A stretch of 33,931 nucleotides of DNA from an uncultured Burkholderiales bacterium (GCA_937864005.1 CALMIL010000019.1:1-33931); one strand, 5' to 3'; shown: positions 24,403 to 32,004, counted from the first letter of the stretch. The notes: generated by a model from the letters alone, not told the origin. Numbers and translations are program-made.

Positions 24403-24474
24403 GGCCGCGGCTGGCAGACGCGCGTCAACGCGCTGCTGCGCGAGGCGGTCGAGCAGGGGGCGCGTCAAGAGTTG
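24403..24474 (+). pseudogene. BrnA-like (DUF4415) antitoxin C-terminal fragment
   Basis: The plus-strand frame reads GRGWQTRVNALLREAVEQGA, matching the conserved end of BrnA/DUF4415 antitoxins (GxGWQTRINAxLR). The N-terminus and the partner BrnT toxin are missing, and the normal stop is not found where expected. It is a short relic joined to the transposase remnant. Confidence 0.62.
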
Positions 24475-24559
24475 AAGCGCGGTCCCGTTTGCACCGTCGT
24501 TATCAATTCGCTAACATGCGCGCAGGCACTCGATCGAGTACACGCGCGAGGCGCACAAG

Positions 24560-24781
24560 GTGCTGGCGAAGTTGCCGCGCAACCTGAGGGCGCTCATGGA
24601 AGCGAAGATCGATGCGGTGGCGGCCGACCCATACGCGCAGCACAACAACGTGACACGCATGCAGGGCCGGCCGGAGTTCCGGCTGCGCGTGCACGACTGG
24701 CGGGTGATCTACCGCGTGCTCGACGACAGGGTGGTGTTGCTGGTCATCAAGATCGGCGGGAGAGGGCAGGTGTACGAATGA
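24560..24781 (+). CDS. RelE-like toxin, N-terminus possibly frameshifted
   Basis: This 73-residue product from a GTG start (VLAKLPRNLRALMEAKIDAV...) carries the RelE/ParE core: MQGRPEFRLRVHDWRVIYRV followed by strand residues VVLLVIKIGGRGQVYE. RelE toxins cut mRNA at the ribosome; the Arg-rich strand HDWRVIYRV is the usual active region. The same frame is open upstream as HSIEYTREAHK, the normal first strand and helix, but has no start codon. An ATG at 24516 would supply the start (MRRHSIEYTREAH) if two bases were removed from the GCGCGC run at 24519-24523. So the gene is either N-terminally shortened or frameshifted. It overlaps the antitoxin gene downstream by four bases (toxin first, antitoxin second). 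Confidence 0.68.
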   Translation: MLAKLPRNLRALMEAKIDAVAADPYAQHNNVTRMQGRPEFRLRVHDWRVIYRVLDDRVVLLVIKIGGRGQVYE

Positions 24782-25146
24782 GCAGGATTCAGATCGTTGA
24801 ACAAGACGGCAAGCCCGTGTGTGTGGTGGTGCCGATGGACCTGTGGGAGCGCATCCGCGAGGCGGCCGAGGATGCCGAGGACATCGCCGACCTGGAACGC
24901 TTCGACCGCGAAGACGACGGCATCCGCTTCCCCGCTGCCGTGGCCCACGCGATGGCCGACGGCGCGAGGCCCGTGCGCGCCTGGCGCGAGCACAAGGGCC
25001 TGACGCTTGGCGCCCTGGCCGAGGCGGCGGGCCTGTCCAAGCCCTTCGTCAGCCAGATCGAGGGCGGCCGGCGCACGGGCAGCGCCGCCACGCTCAAGAA
25101 GCTGGCCGCGGCGCTGGGCGTGCCGGTGGGGGCGCTGGTGCCCTGA
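24778..25146 (+). CDS. XRE-family HTH antitoxin
   Basis: This 122-residue protein has an N-terminal segment like Phd/YefM-type antitoxins (IQIVEQDGKPVCVVVPMDLW), an acidic linker (EDAEDIADLERFDREDD) and a C-terminal XRE/Cro helix-turn-helix: LTLGALAEAAGLSKPFVSQI, then EGGRRTGSAATLKKLAAALG. It should bind the preceding RelE-like toxin and repress the operon. The ATG overlaps the toxin stop (ATGA). Toxin-before-antitoxin order with an HTH antitoxin matches the HigBA arrangement; the exact family name is uncertain. Confidence 0.85.
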   Translation: MSRIQIVEQDGKPVCVVVPMDLWERIREAAEDAEDIADLERFDREDDGIRFPAAVAHAMADGARPVRAWREHKGLTLGALAEAAGLSKPFVSQIEGGRRTGSAATLKKLAAALGVPVGALVP

Positions 25147-25159
25147 CGCCGCTGGCGCG

Positions 25160-25708
25160 TCAGGCCGTGGCGCCGCGCCGCTTCGCCCGGATGTGCAGCA
25201 TCCCGCCGGCCTGGACGAGGTCGATGCGCTCGATCATCAGGTTGGCGATGCGGTGGCGCTCGACCGGGAACAACAACGGGTCCCGGACGTCGTTGAGGCG
25301 CCCCATCGCCATCACAACGCCGGCCTCGTCGATTTGCGCGCCGCTCTTGTTCTGGTTCTGCTGGACGTGGCGCACCACCGAGGCGATGGACTCGGGGCTG
25401 GTCAGCACGCCGCGAATGCGCGCCACCACCGCCGCCTCGATCTCGGCGGCGGGCAGACGGTCGTGGTTCTTGCCCGGCGCGCCGAAACGGCTCTCCGACT
25501 TGGCGACGTAGTACTGGTACTTGCGCCCGTTCTTGCGCGAGCAGATCGCACACATCCGCTCGCCCGAGGGCGCGTACAGCAGACCGCGCAGCAGCGCGTC
25601 GTTGCGCGACCTGATCTTGGTGTCCACCCCGCGCGCGTGGCTGTCGCACGCCAGCACCGCATGAACCTTGTCCCACAGCTCGCGGTCGAAGCTCGGCCAG
25701 TCGCGCAC
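25160..25708 (-). pseudogene. Serine recombinase C-terminal fragment
   Basis: The minus-strand frame of 182 residues starts [19 protein letters not shown], followed by ALLRGLLYAPSGERM and the zinc-ribbon segment CAICSRKNGRKYQYYV. This is the end of the Recombinase domain and the zinc beta-ribbon of large serine site-specific recombinases (phage integrase/transposon type). The catalytic resolvase domain with its serine is missing. The frame stops matching at 25708, where a uvrA-like fragment begins on the other strand. Translation from a GTG at 25708 is possible but would give an inactive protein. Confidence 0.82.
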
Positions 25709-25723
25709 CCCTCACGGGGCACG

Positions 25724-26020
25724 GCCCCGCATCGAGCATCTGCTGCAACTGCTCGAGGACGTCGCCCTCGGCTGCCTGACGCTCGGCCAGCCGTCGCCGA
25801 CCTTGAGCGGCGGCGAGGCGCAGCGCATCAAGCTGGTCAGCGAACTCGTCAAGGTCCGCGACGACGTGACGCGCCGCAGCCAGAAATCGCCGCACACGCT
25901 CTCTGTCATCGACCTCGGCCCCGGGGGCGGCGACGCGGGCGGGCGCGCCGGAGCAGGTGGTGGCCGCGGGCAGCCACCACACCGGCATCGCGCTGGCGCG
26001 CGGTGCTGGCGCGGCAGTGG
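25724..26020 (+). pseudogene. uvrA-like 3'-end fragment with internal deletions
   Basis: Bases 25724-25900 closely follow uvrA 23753-23932 ([20 protein letters not shown], then [14 protein letters not shown]). The match then jumps over the Walker B/H-loop region to uvrA 24072 ([13 protein letters not shown]), and misses a further short piece before the PEQVVAAGS end at about 26020. The signature motif is kept but the ATPase is broken, so this is debris. It shares GCGCCGGAGCAGGTGGT (25945-25961) with the fragment at 32402, whereas the intact uvrA differs there. Confidence 0.85.
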
Positions 26021-26055
26021 CCGCGACCGGGAGGTGTGCGCCGGAAGGCAGGCCT

Positions 26056-26412
26056 ATGGCATCAGGCGCCCACGGCAGGGCGCGCTGGAGGGCGATTGCG
26101 GCGTACAACGGCCTGGCGCTCGATCGGGCCGAGGGCGAACGCATCGCCCGGGCGATGGCCGGCAAGGGCATCGCCTTCCTCGGCAACCAAGGCGTCATCG
26201 TCGCCGGCGAGCGCACCGCGCATGCCTGCGACGACCTGTACCACCTGGAGCGCGCCTGCATGCCGCAGGCGCTGGCGATGAGCACCGTTCGGCCGCTGGC
26301 GCCGGCGAGCACGGCGTTGTCGGCGCGCGTGGCCCGACAGATCCAGGGCGAACGCGAGCAATCGGATCTGTTCTTCGAGGCCCTGCGCCGCAGGCTGCCG
26401 GCGCCGCGCTGA
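26056..26412 (+). pseudogene. Class II aldolase/adducin family C-terminal fragment
   Basis: This 118-residue frame ends a class II aldolase/adducin-type protein: [20 protein letters not shown], then [19 protein letters not shown]. Full family members have about 210-260 residues, so the N-terminal half, with the first metal-binding histidines, is missing. The conserved NHG metal ligand reads NQG here. It follows directly on the uvrA fragment. An ATG at 26056 could be used, but enzyme activity is unlikely. Confidence 0.72.
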
Positions 26413-26419
26413 CGGGCCG

Positions 26420-26444
26420 AAAAAAAGGGCCGCTGACGCGGCCC
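26420..26444 (-). terminator. Intrinsic terminator of the DUF1194 PEP-CTERM gene
   Basis: On the minus strand, GGGCCGC and GCGGCCC arms (26427-26433 and 26438-26444) form a 7-bp GC stem with a 4-base loop, followed by seven T's (the A-run at 26420-26426). It lies 28 bp past the stop of the minus-strand gene. The aldolase fragment on the other strand ends just before it. Confidence 0.85.
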
Positions 26445-26472
26445 CATGTAACAGAGCGGATCGCGCTGTCGA

Positions 26473-27255
26473 TCAGGTCTTCTTCACAGCGCGCCGACGC
26501 ACCGCACCGGCGCCGAGCAGCGCGAGGCCGACCAGCGCCAGCGAACTCGGCTCGGGCACGTTGCTGATTTCCCTGACCAGCTTGGCCTCGATCGCGCGGC
26601 CGAAGTCGTTGAAGTTGGCTGCCGCCATCACGAAGCCGTTGCCGCCCTTGACGTTGTTCGTGTAGTAGGTGAGCAAATTGTTCTCACCCAGGATCGGCAG
26701 GCCGTTGATCGCATCGACACCCGCGGTGATGGCGGCGTTGCGGCCGCCGCCGGCTGCAACGAAGCTGGCACTGTCGTTGTCGGCGCCGTCGCCCGAGACA
26801 TCGATGACCTGGCGCAGTGACTCGAAGCCGTTGGCGGTGCCGCCGACTTCGGTGCCGAAGCCGGTGTACATCTTGCCGATCGCGTCCTGGATCGCCGTGT
26901 TGCCCGAGAAGGCGCGGCTCGTGCTATTGATCGCGGCGGCGAAGCTGTTGGCGCTCGCCGTGTCATTGATCAGCGTCCAGCCGACCTGGATGCTTTGCTG
27001 GTTCCGACCCGACCATTCGATGTAGGTGACGGCGATGCTGCCAAGCTGGCTGGCCGCAATGGCGCTCTGCACGGCAGCGCTCTGGAACGCCTGCACGTAG
27101 CCTTGCTTCTGCAGGTTGTACTCGGTGCTGTCGACGCTGCCGGACACGTCGACCAGCAGCATCAACTCGAGGCCTACCGACGTGGCCGATGCTTGACCGC
27201 CGGCCAGCAGCGCGGCAGCGCCCAGGACGGACATCGCATATTTCTTCAGTCTCAT
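26473..27255 (-). CDS. DUF1194/VWA-like PEP-CTERM protein
   Basis: This 260-residue exported protein has an N-terminal signal peptide ([21 protein letters not shown], cut near residue 24). A VWA-type domain (DUF1194) follows with the metal-site motif DVSGSVDS (about 36-43) and a second DVSGDGADN. The C-terminal PEP-CTERM tag is [20 protein letters not shown] plus RRR. PEP-CTERM proteins are cut by an exosortase (EpsH/XrtA) at the inner membrane and released to the surface, often with exopolysaccharide. The start at 27255 has GGGGGAAA upstream; the longer frame would put non-signal residues first. It is divergent from prsT and carries its own sigma-54-like promoter and terminator. Confidence 0.9.
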   Translation of the reverse strand: MRLKKYAMSVLGAAALLAGGQASATSVGLELMLLVDVSGSVDSTEYNLQKQGYVQAFQSAAVQSAIAASQLGSIAVTYIEWSGRNQQSIQVGWTLINDTASANSFAAAINSTSRAFSGNTAIQDAIGKMYTGFGTEVGGTANGFESLRQVIDVSGDGADNDSASFVAAGGGRNAAITAGVDAINGLPILGENNLLTYYTNNVKGGNGFVMAAANFNDFGRAIEAKLVREISNVPEPSSLALVGLALLGAGAVRRRAVKKT

Positions 27256-27305
27256 GGTTTCCCCCAGGTGGTGATAGGCAACACAAATCGTGTCGGAATA
27301 TGCAA

Positions 27306-27321
27306 TGCACAATCCATGCCA
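27306..27321 (-). promoter_or_regulatory. Sigma-54-like promoter of the DUF1194 PEP-CTERM gene
   Basis: On the minus strand TGGCATGGATTGTGCA has GG and GC 12 bp apart and differs from the TGGCACG-N4-TTGC consensus at two positions (C to T, T to G). The predicted start of transcription is about 40 nt before the ATG at 27255. PEP-CTERM genes in related bacteria are known to be under RpoN/PrsR control. Confidence 0.65.
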
Positions 27322-27624
27322 GAGGGCCATGTGATTGATTTACAAAGGCTTTCTTCTTGCTGGTGGGTCATTGACGGGGGTTTCCGTAAGAAAGATCGAC
27401 ACCCCCCGAACAGGGGGTCAAGGAGCTTTCGAGACACCACCTACCCGGCGCTTCCGCAGTTTGAAGTGGATTCGCACATACCCGCAAATGAGGGGTGTGC
27501 AAGCTTCGCATTTGCGGCAATCCGTCATGCGCGCCGATGTCGCGCGCGGGCGTCTTGCCTTCATACTGCCGGGACTCGACATGTGCCGTGGCGAACTGCG
27601 GCAGCCTCTGCCAGGGACGAATCC
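27322..27624. other. Divergent intergenic region with C/G-block inverted repeats
   Basis: The gap between the two PEP-CTERM-system genes has no coding sequence I can support. GGGGGT at about 27376 pairs with ACCCCC at about 27402. The block GACACCCCCC / GGGGGTC around 27399-27420 forms another inverted repeat. These may be regulator sites. I found no clear -24/-12 or -35/-10 pair for prsT. Confidence 0.4.
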
Positions 27625-30396
27625 ATGCGCAACCGACATCTGCTCCAAACCACCGTGCTGGCCTGCCTGCTGGCGCTGGCCGGCTGCGGTGGCCAGTCCG
27701 AGGCCGAGCTGCTCGCCTCGGCCAAGGACTACCTGAAGAAGAACGACCCGAAGGCCGCGGTCATCCAGCTGAAGAATGCCTTGCAGCAGCAGCCTTCGTC
27801 CGGCGAGGCGCGCTTTCTGCTCGGCCAGGCGCTGCTGGAAAGCGGCGATGCGGCCGGCGCCGAAGTCGAATTGCGCCGCGCGGCGGAGCTGCAGTATCCG
27901 GCGCCGCAGCTGAACGTGCTGCTCGCCCAGGCCATGCTGCGCCAGGGCGAGTTCGACAAGCTGACCCGGCAGTTCGGCAGTACCGAGCTCGGCGACCCCG
28001 CGGCGATGGTCACCCTGCAGCTGGCGCTGGCCGATGCCTACCGCGCGCAGGGTGCGAAAGACAAGGCGCGCGCGGCCGTCGACAAGGCGCTGGCGGCGCA
28101 GCCCGATGCGCTGGCGGCGTTGCTGGCGCGCGCGCAGATGCTGGCCGTGGCCGACGACCTCGATGCGGCATTGGCGGCCACCGACGAGCTGCTCGCCAGG
28201 CATGCCGACAGCGCCGACGCCTGGCGGCTGAAGGGTGAATTGCTGGTGCGCGCCAAGGGCGATGCGCCGGGCGCGATCGCGGCCTACGAACAGGCCGTCA
28301 AGCTGCGCCCGAGCGAGCCGGAACTGCATGCAGCGCTGATCACGCTGTACTTCACGAACAAGGACCTGGCCGGCGCGACACGCCAGTTCGAGGCGATGAA
28401 GGCCGCCGCCCCCGACCAGCCGCTGACCAGGTTCTACGCAGCCCAGCTGGCTTTTGCGCATGCCGACTACAGGCAGGCGCAGCAAATGCTGCAGGAGCTG
28501 CTGCGCCAGACCCCGGAAAACGCCGCCGTGCTGAACCTGGCCGGCGCCACCGAGTTGGCGCTGGGCTCGATCGGCGCCGCCGAGACCTACCTGAGCAAGG
28601 CCGTGCTGCTGCAGCCGGGATACGCCGCCGCGCGAAGCATGCTGGCACGCGTGCAGCTGCGCGCCAACCAGCCGGCGCTGGCGCTGGCCACCTTGCGCCC
28701 GCTGCTCGACAAGGCCGATGCGCAAACCCTGCTCGTCGCCGGACAGGCTGCGCTGCTCAGCGGCGACGCGAAAGCCGCCGACGGCTACTTCGCGCGCGCC
28801 AAGGCGGGCGACGCCGACAACGCCAAGGTGCGTGCCGCGTTGGCCATCTCGCGGCTGGCCAAAGGCCAGGCCGATGCCGCTTTCGGCGAGCTGCAGGCGC
28901 TGGCGGCCAGCGACAAGGGCACCACCGGCGACCTGGCATTGATCAGCGCCTACCTCAGCCGCGGCGACATTCCCGCCGCGCTGAAGGCCATCGACGCGTT
29001 CGACAAGAAGCGCCCGAACAGCGCATTGGCGGCCGACCTGCGCGGCCGCGCCCATCTGCAGCAGCGCGACGCCGCCGCGGCCCGCCGCAATTTCGAGCAG
29101 GCGCTCGAGCGCGACCCGCACTACCTGCCCGCGGTGATCAACCTGGCGGCGCTCGACATGGTGCAGAAGAAGCCCGACGCAGCCAAGACGCGCTTCGACG
29201 ACTACCTCAAGCTCGAGCCGAAGAGCGTGCCCGCGCTGCTCGGCCTGGCCGACATCAAGCGCATGAACGGCGGCACGACGCAAGAGGTTGCCGCGCTGAT
29301 CAAGGCGGCGATCGACGCGAATGCCAACGATGCGCAGCCGCGCCTGGCGCTGATCAACCTGTACCAGACGACAGGCGACAACGCTGCCGCGCTCAGCACG
29401 GCGCAGGCGGCGGCGGCGGCCTTGCCGAACGACATCGAAATCCAGTTTGCGCTGGCGCACAGCTTGATCGCCTCGGGCGACATCAACCAGGCGAACAGCA
29501 TGTACGGCCGCATCACCAGCCAGCACCCGGATCTGGCGGCAGGCCACCTGGGTCTGGCCGAGACCGAACTGGCGAAGAAGGATTTCACCGCCGCGTGGAA
29601 GAGTGCCAATCGCGCCTTGGATCTGGCGCCGAACGCGGTGGCCGCGCAACACATTGCCATCCTCGTGGCGATGAACGACAAGCGTGCGCAGGACGCCTTG
29701 CCGATCGCCCGCAGCATGCAAAGCCAAAGGCCGAAGGACTCGCTCGGCTACATCCTCGAAGGCGAGATCGAACTGGCACAGCAGCAGCCCGATGCGGCGG
29801 CGGCGGCATTTCGCAAGGCGCTGGCGACGAACAACCCGGCGCAGGCGCCGGCGCAACTGCATGCCACGCTGCTGCGTGCGAAGAAGGACGCCGAGGCGGC
29901 GAAGTTCGCCGACAGTTGGCAGCGTTCACATCCCAAGGACGCGCTGTTCCTGCTCTACCTTGCAGAAGCGGCAACCGCCCGCGGCCAGTACGAGGCCGCT
30001 CGAGCGCACTACCGGCAGTTGCTGACGCTGCAGCCGGACAATCCGATCGCGCTGAACAACCTGGCCAATGTGCTGCTGTTGGCGAACGACAGCGGCGCGC
30101 TGGCGCTGGCCGAAAAGGCCAACCAGCTGGCACCCGGGCAGCCGGCCCTCATGGACACGCTGGCCATGGCACTGGCTGCCGACAAGCAGTTCCCCAAGGC
30201 CATCGAGCTGCAGAAGCAGGCCATCGGCAAGGCACCGAACAGCCCGGCCTATCAGCTGACGATGGCGAAGATCTACCTGCAGTCCGGCGACAAGGCGCAG
30301 GCGCGCCGCGTGCTCGAAACGCTGCTCGCGCCGGGCAAGGATTTCCCGCAGCGCGCCGAAGCCGATGCGCTGCTGAAGGGCGCGGCCAGTTCCTGA
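27625..30396 (+). CDS. prsT: PEP-CTERM system TPR-repeat lipoprotein PrsT
   Basis: This 923-residue protein begins with a lipoprotein signal peptide and lipobox LALAGC (Cys21 becomes the lipidated N-terminus). Then comes an almost unbroken array of tetratricopeptide repeats, e.g. AVIQLKNALQQQPSSGEARF, the AAAARRNFEQALERDPHYLPAVINL unit and ALNNLANVLLLANDSGALAL. Length, lipobox and repeat content match the PrsT family (TIGR02917-type), an envelope component of the exosortase/PEP-CTERM exopolysaccharide locus, probably a scaffold for export or processing complexes. The ATG at 27625 follows AGGGA with 8-base spacing; the frame upstream is open but non-coding in character. The exosortase and prsK/prsR are not in this window. 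Confidence 0.93.
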   Translation: MRNRHLLQTTVLACLLALAGCGGQSEAELLASAKDYLKKNDPKAAVIQLKNALQQQPSSGEARFLLGQALLESGDAAGAEVELRRAAELQYPAPQLNVLLAQAMLRQGEFDKLTRQFGSTELGDPAAMVTLQLALADAYRAQGAKDKARAAVDKALAAQPDALAALLARAQMLAVADDLDAALAATDELLARHADSADAWRLKGELLVRAKGDAPGAIAAYEQAVKLRPSEPELHAALITLYFTNKDLAGATRQFEAMKAAAPDQPLTRFYAAQLAFAHADYRQAQQMLQELLRQTPENAAVLNLAGATELALGSIGAAETYLSKAVLLQPGYAAARSMLARVQLRANQPALALATLRPLLDKADAQTLLVAGQAALLSGDAKAADGYFARAKAGDADNAKVRAALAISRLAKGQADAAFGELQALAASDKGTTGDLALISAYLSRGDIPAALKAIDAFDKKRPNSALAADLRGRAHLQQRDAAAARRNFEQALERDPHYLPAVINLAALDMVQKKPDAAKTRFDDYLKLEPKSVPALLGLADIKRMNGGTTQEVAALIKAAIDANANDAQPRLALINLYQTTGDNAAALSTAQAAAAALPNDIEIQFALAHSLIASGDINQANSMYGRITSQHPDLAAGHLGLAETELAKKDFTAAWKSANRALDLAPNAVAAQHIAILVAMNDKRAQDALPIARSMQSQRPKDSLGYILEGEIELAQQQPDAAAAAFRKALATNNPAQAPAQLHATLLRAKKDAEAAKFADSWQRSHPKDALFLLYLAEAATARGQYEAARAHYRQLLTLQPDNPIALNNLANVLLLANDSGALALAEKANQLAPGQPALMDTLAMALAADKQFPKAIELQKQAIGKAPNSPAYQLTMAKIYLQSGDKAQARRVLETLLAPGKDFPQRAEADALLKGAASS

Positions 30397-30424
30397 GCCT
30401 GCCGCGCGCGATCGCGCTGCGGCA

Positions 30425-30606
30425 TCAGAGCGCGCTGGCGGCCTTGACCTGCGCCTTGCCGACCACGCCGCGCAGCAGCCGGCTGGCCATGTGCTGGCTG
30501 CCGATGCGCAAGGTGGCGCGGCCCCTTCCATCAGGCCGACCTCGTGGATGCCGGGCACCTTCGAGCAACCCGCACCCTGGTCGACCCAGCGCGCCACGCA
30601 ACCGGG
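30425..30606 (-). pseudogene. Malate synthase G (glcB) internal fragment, frameshifted
   Basis: Minus-strand translation gives VARWVDQGAGCSKVPGIHEV, then GLMEG. After a one-base shift it continues RATLRIGSQHMASRLLRGVV and runs to a stop at 30425. This is the conserved C-terminal region of malate synthase G (E. coli GlcB: GCSKVPD..., ...RATLRISSQHIANWL). Only about 60 residues remain of a protein of more than 700. It lies directly downstream of prsT on the opposite strand and joins a transposase fragment at about 30607. Confidence 0.75.
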
Positions 30607-30680
30607 TGAACCGCCCCGGGAACCGGAGTTTGTGCAGCGCCTGGCTGCACTCGTGCCACGCCCGCGACTGCACCTGATTC
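30607..30680 (+). pseudogene. IS91-type (Y2) transposase fragment
   Basis: The plus-strand frame reads EPEFVQRLAALVPRPRLHLI. This matches the end of Y2/IS91-family transposases (PF04986), where 'FLxRLAALVPxPRxHLxRYHGVLAP' is conserved. The match breaks off at HLI, where sequence from an AI-2E transporter on the other strand begins. It is a short relic of a mobile element. Confidence 0.65.
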
Positions 30681-30740
30681 AGCACCACCGGGCCGATGAA
30701 GATGCCGATCAGCCCGCGGCGACGCACGCCCGATACCGGC
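30681..30740 (-). pseudogene. AI-2E family transporter short fragment
   Basis: Minus-strand translation of 30681-30716 gives GLIGIFIGPVVL, the hallmark near the C-terminus of AI-2E/PerM family membrane proteins. The same stretch recurs with small changes at 32201-32236 in a longer fragment of that family. On its own this piece is too short for certainty. Confidence 0.5.
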
Positions 30741-30854
30741 GGCACTTGTGCCCAATGCCTGCCCTCGCGCGCAGGCCCTCGCGTGCGTTCGCGGCTGGCT
30801 CGAAGTTGTCGTATCAGCCCCGATGGACCCAGACCGTCGATGGCCTTGTCGGCT
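30741..30854. other. Gene-free interval
   Basis: Nothing recognisable: no gene family, start site or repeat stands out in these 114 bp before the palindrome at 30855. Confidence 0.45.
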
Positions 30855-30871
30855 TGTCAGTATTCTTGACA
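30855..30871. promoter_or_regulatory. Perfect inverted repeat TGTCA-N7-TGACA, candidate activator site
   Basis: TGTCA (30855-30859) and TGACA (30867-30871) form a perfect palindrome with a 7-bp centre, 53 bp upstream of a -24/-12 promoter. Spacing and shape equal those of the TGTCC-N7-GGACA repeat at 9907-9923. It is a plausible site for a sigma-54 activator such as PrsR, which is not encoded here. Confidence 0.6.
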
Positions 30872-30923
30872 GTCACACCAATTGTTTCGCAAGAATCTCA
30901 ATCGTAACAACAAGTTAAATCGT

Positions 30924-30939
30924 GGGCACGAATTCTGCT
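30924..30939 (+). promoter_or_regulatory. Sigma-54-like promoter of the THxN PEP-CTERM gene
   Basis: GGGCACGAATTCTGCT has the full GGCACG element and the GC at the correct 12-bp distance (GG 30925-30926, GC 30937-30938). It deviates from the consensus at two outer bases. Transcription would start near 30950, leaving a leader of about 140 nt before the ATG at 31093. Confidence 0.7.
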
Positions 30940-31092
30940 TGAACGCTCGCAGAAGCGGACGAATCGTGATTCGTATCGCTTCGGCGGACGAACAGTGTCG
31001 TCGGGAGTGTGGTTGGCGTTGTGCAAGCAACGCGTCGCCGCGGTCGCGCGCCTGCTCGCTGCAACTCACCAGTTGAAACAGGAGCATCTCAA

Positions 31093-31863
31093 ATGACATC
31101 ACTACGTCTCGAGTTGATCGCTGCCGCTGCGGCGAGCCTGCTGGCGGGCGCCGCAATGGCGGGCACCGTGAGCCTGTCGAACATGACGGCCACCTGGTAC
31201 GACGGCAATCCGTCGGCCAACGTCACCTACAGCAACAACGGCTCAACCAATCCCCACTCACGCTGGGGCACGCCTGCGGGTACCGGAGGCCAGAGCGGCT
31301 ACGACTTCAGCATTGCCAGCCAGCCGATCAACTTCGTCGTGCCGCCGTCGCCGTCGCCGAACCAGGTGCTGGGCACGTTCACGCACCTGAACCAGCCGAT
31401 CAACTCCGGTACCAGCATCACCGACATCAAGCTGAAGATCAGCGCTGACGTGAGCATCGACTCGGCCTATCAGGCTACCCTGAACTTCAACTACCGCTTT
31501 GACCACTGGGAGACGCCAAACAGCGACAACCCCTGCGCGAACCCAAACGGGCCGAACCAGAACGGCTGTGCAGACCGGGTGATTGCCACCTGGTTGGCGA
31601 CGTCCGACAGCTTTTTCGTCGGCCTCGATGAGTACACGCTGAACGTCATCGGCTTCTCGCTCGATATGGCAGGCACCCATCCGTTCACCCAGTTCTGGAC
31701 TGCCGAAAATGCGAACAACGATGCCTATCTGGTCGGCAACGTGACCTTGAAGCGTGACCTCGAGCCGCCGAACGCCGTACCGACGCCGGCCACCTTGCCG
31801 CTGGTCGCGCTGGCGCTGGCCGGCGTGTACGGTGTGCGCCGCAAGAAGGCGGCCCAGGGCTGA
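31093..31863 (+). CDS. THxN-type PEP-CTERM-like surface protein
   Basis: This 256-residue exported protein has a signal peptide (LELIAAAAASLLAGAAMA, cut near residue 23), a beta-rich domain containing FTHLNQPINSG (the THxNxPI motif that names the THxN PEP-CTERM family), and a C-terminal sorting region VPTPATLPLVALALAGVYGV followed by RRKK. The tag reads PTP where PEP is usual, a tolerated variant in some family members. Two cysteines (in NPCANPNGPNQNGCAD) may form a disulfide. It is a likely exosortase substrate released to the matrix. GGAG at 31081-31084 precedes the ATG by eight bases. A sigma-54 promoter and palindrome lie upstream. Confidence 0.87.
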   Translation: MTSLRLELIAAAAASLLAGAAMAGTVSLSNMTATWYDGNPSANVTYSNNGSTNPHSRWGTPAGTGGQSGYDFSIASQPINFVVPPSPSPNQVLGTFTHLNQPINSGTSITDIKLKISADVSIDSAYQATLNFNYRFDHWETPNSDNPCANPNGPNQNGCADRVIATWLATSDSFFVGLDEYTLNVIGFSLDMAGTHPFTQFWTAENANNDAYLVGNVTLKRDLEPPNAVPTPATLPLVALALAGVYGVRRKKAAQG

Positions 31864-31918
31864 GCGAGTTTCGCCGCACCGGATTAGCGACCAAGCTCAG
31901 CAGTCGCATCGCCACGCC

Positions 31919-32004
31919 CCCTCACCCCAACCCTCTCCCCCGTTGCCGGGGGAGAGGGAGGGGTTCCCCCCCTCTCCCGCGTTCGGGAGAGGGCGGGGTG
32001 AGGG
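31919..32004. repeat. Palindromic intergenic repeat with two internal hairpins
   Basis: The outer arms CCCTCACCCC (31919-31928) and GGGGTGAGGG (31995-32004) are perfect inverted repeats. Inside are two stems: CCCTCTCCCCC/GGGGGAGAGGG (31931-31941 with 31948-31958) and CCCTCTCCCG/CGGGAGAGGG (31970-31979 with 31984-31993). Sequences starting CCCTCACCCCAACCC are widespread intergenic repeats in proteobacteria, so this is probably one copy of a mobile REP- or MITE-like unit. Confidence 0.8.

Noticed and set aside
25668-26567. 299-codon plus-strand frame over the uvrA and aldolase fragments
   Set aside because: Only its first part matches uvrA; beyond the deletions it leaves any family. The aldolase fragment is in another frame.
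27418-29862. 814-codon minus-strand frame opposite prsT
   Set aside because: Shadow frame. PrsT has a lipobox and clear TPR repeats on the plus strand.
30491-30907. 138-codon plus-strand frame after prsT as a gene
   Set aside because: It passes through fragments of three different genes, with only 20 residues matching a Y2 transposase. It is a chance reading through debris.
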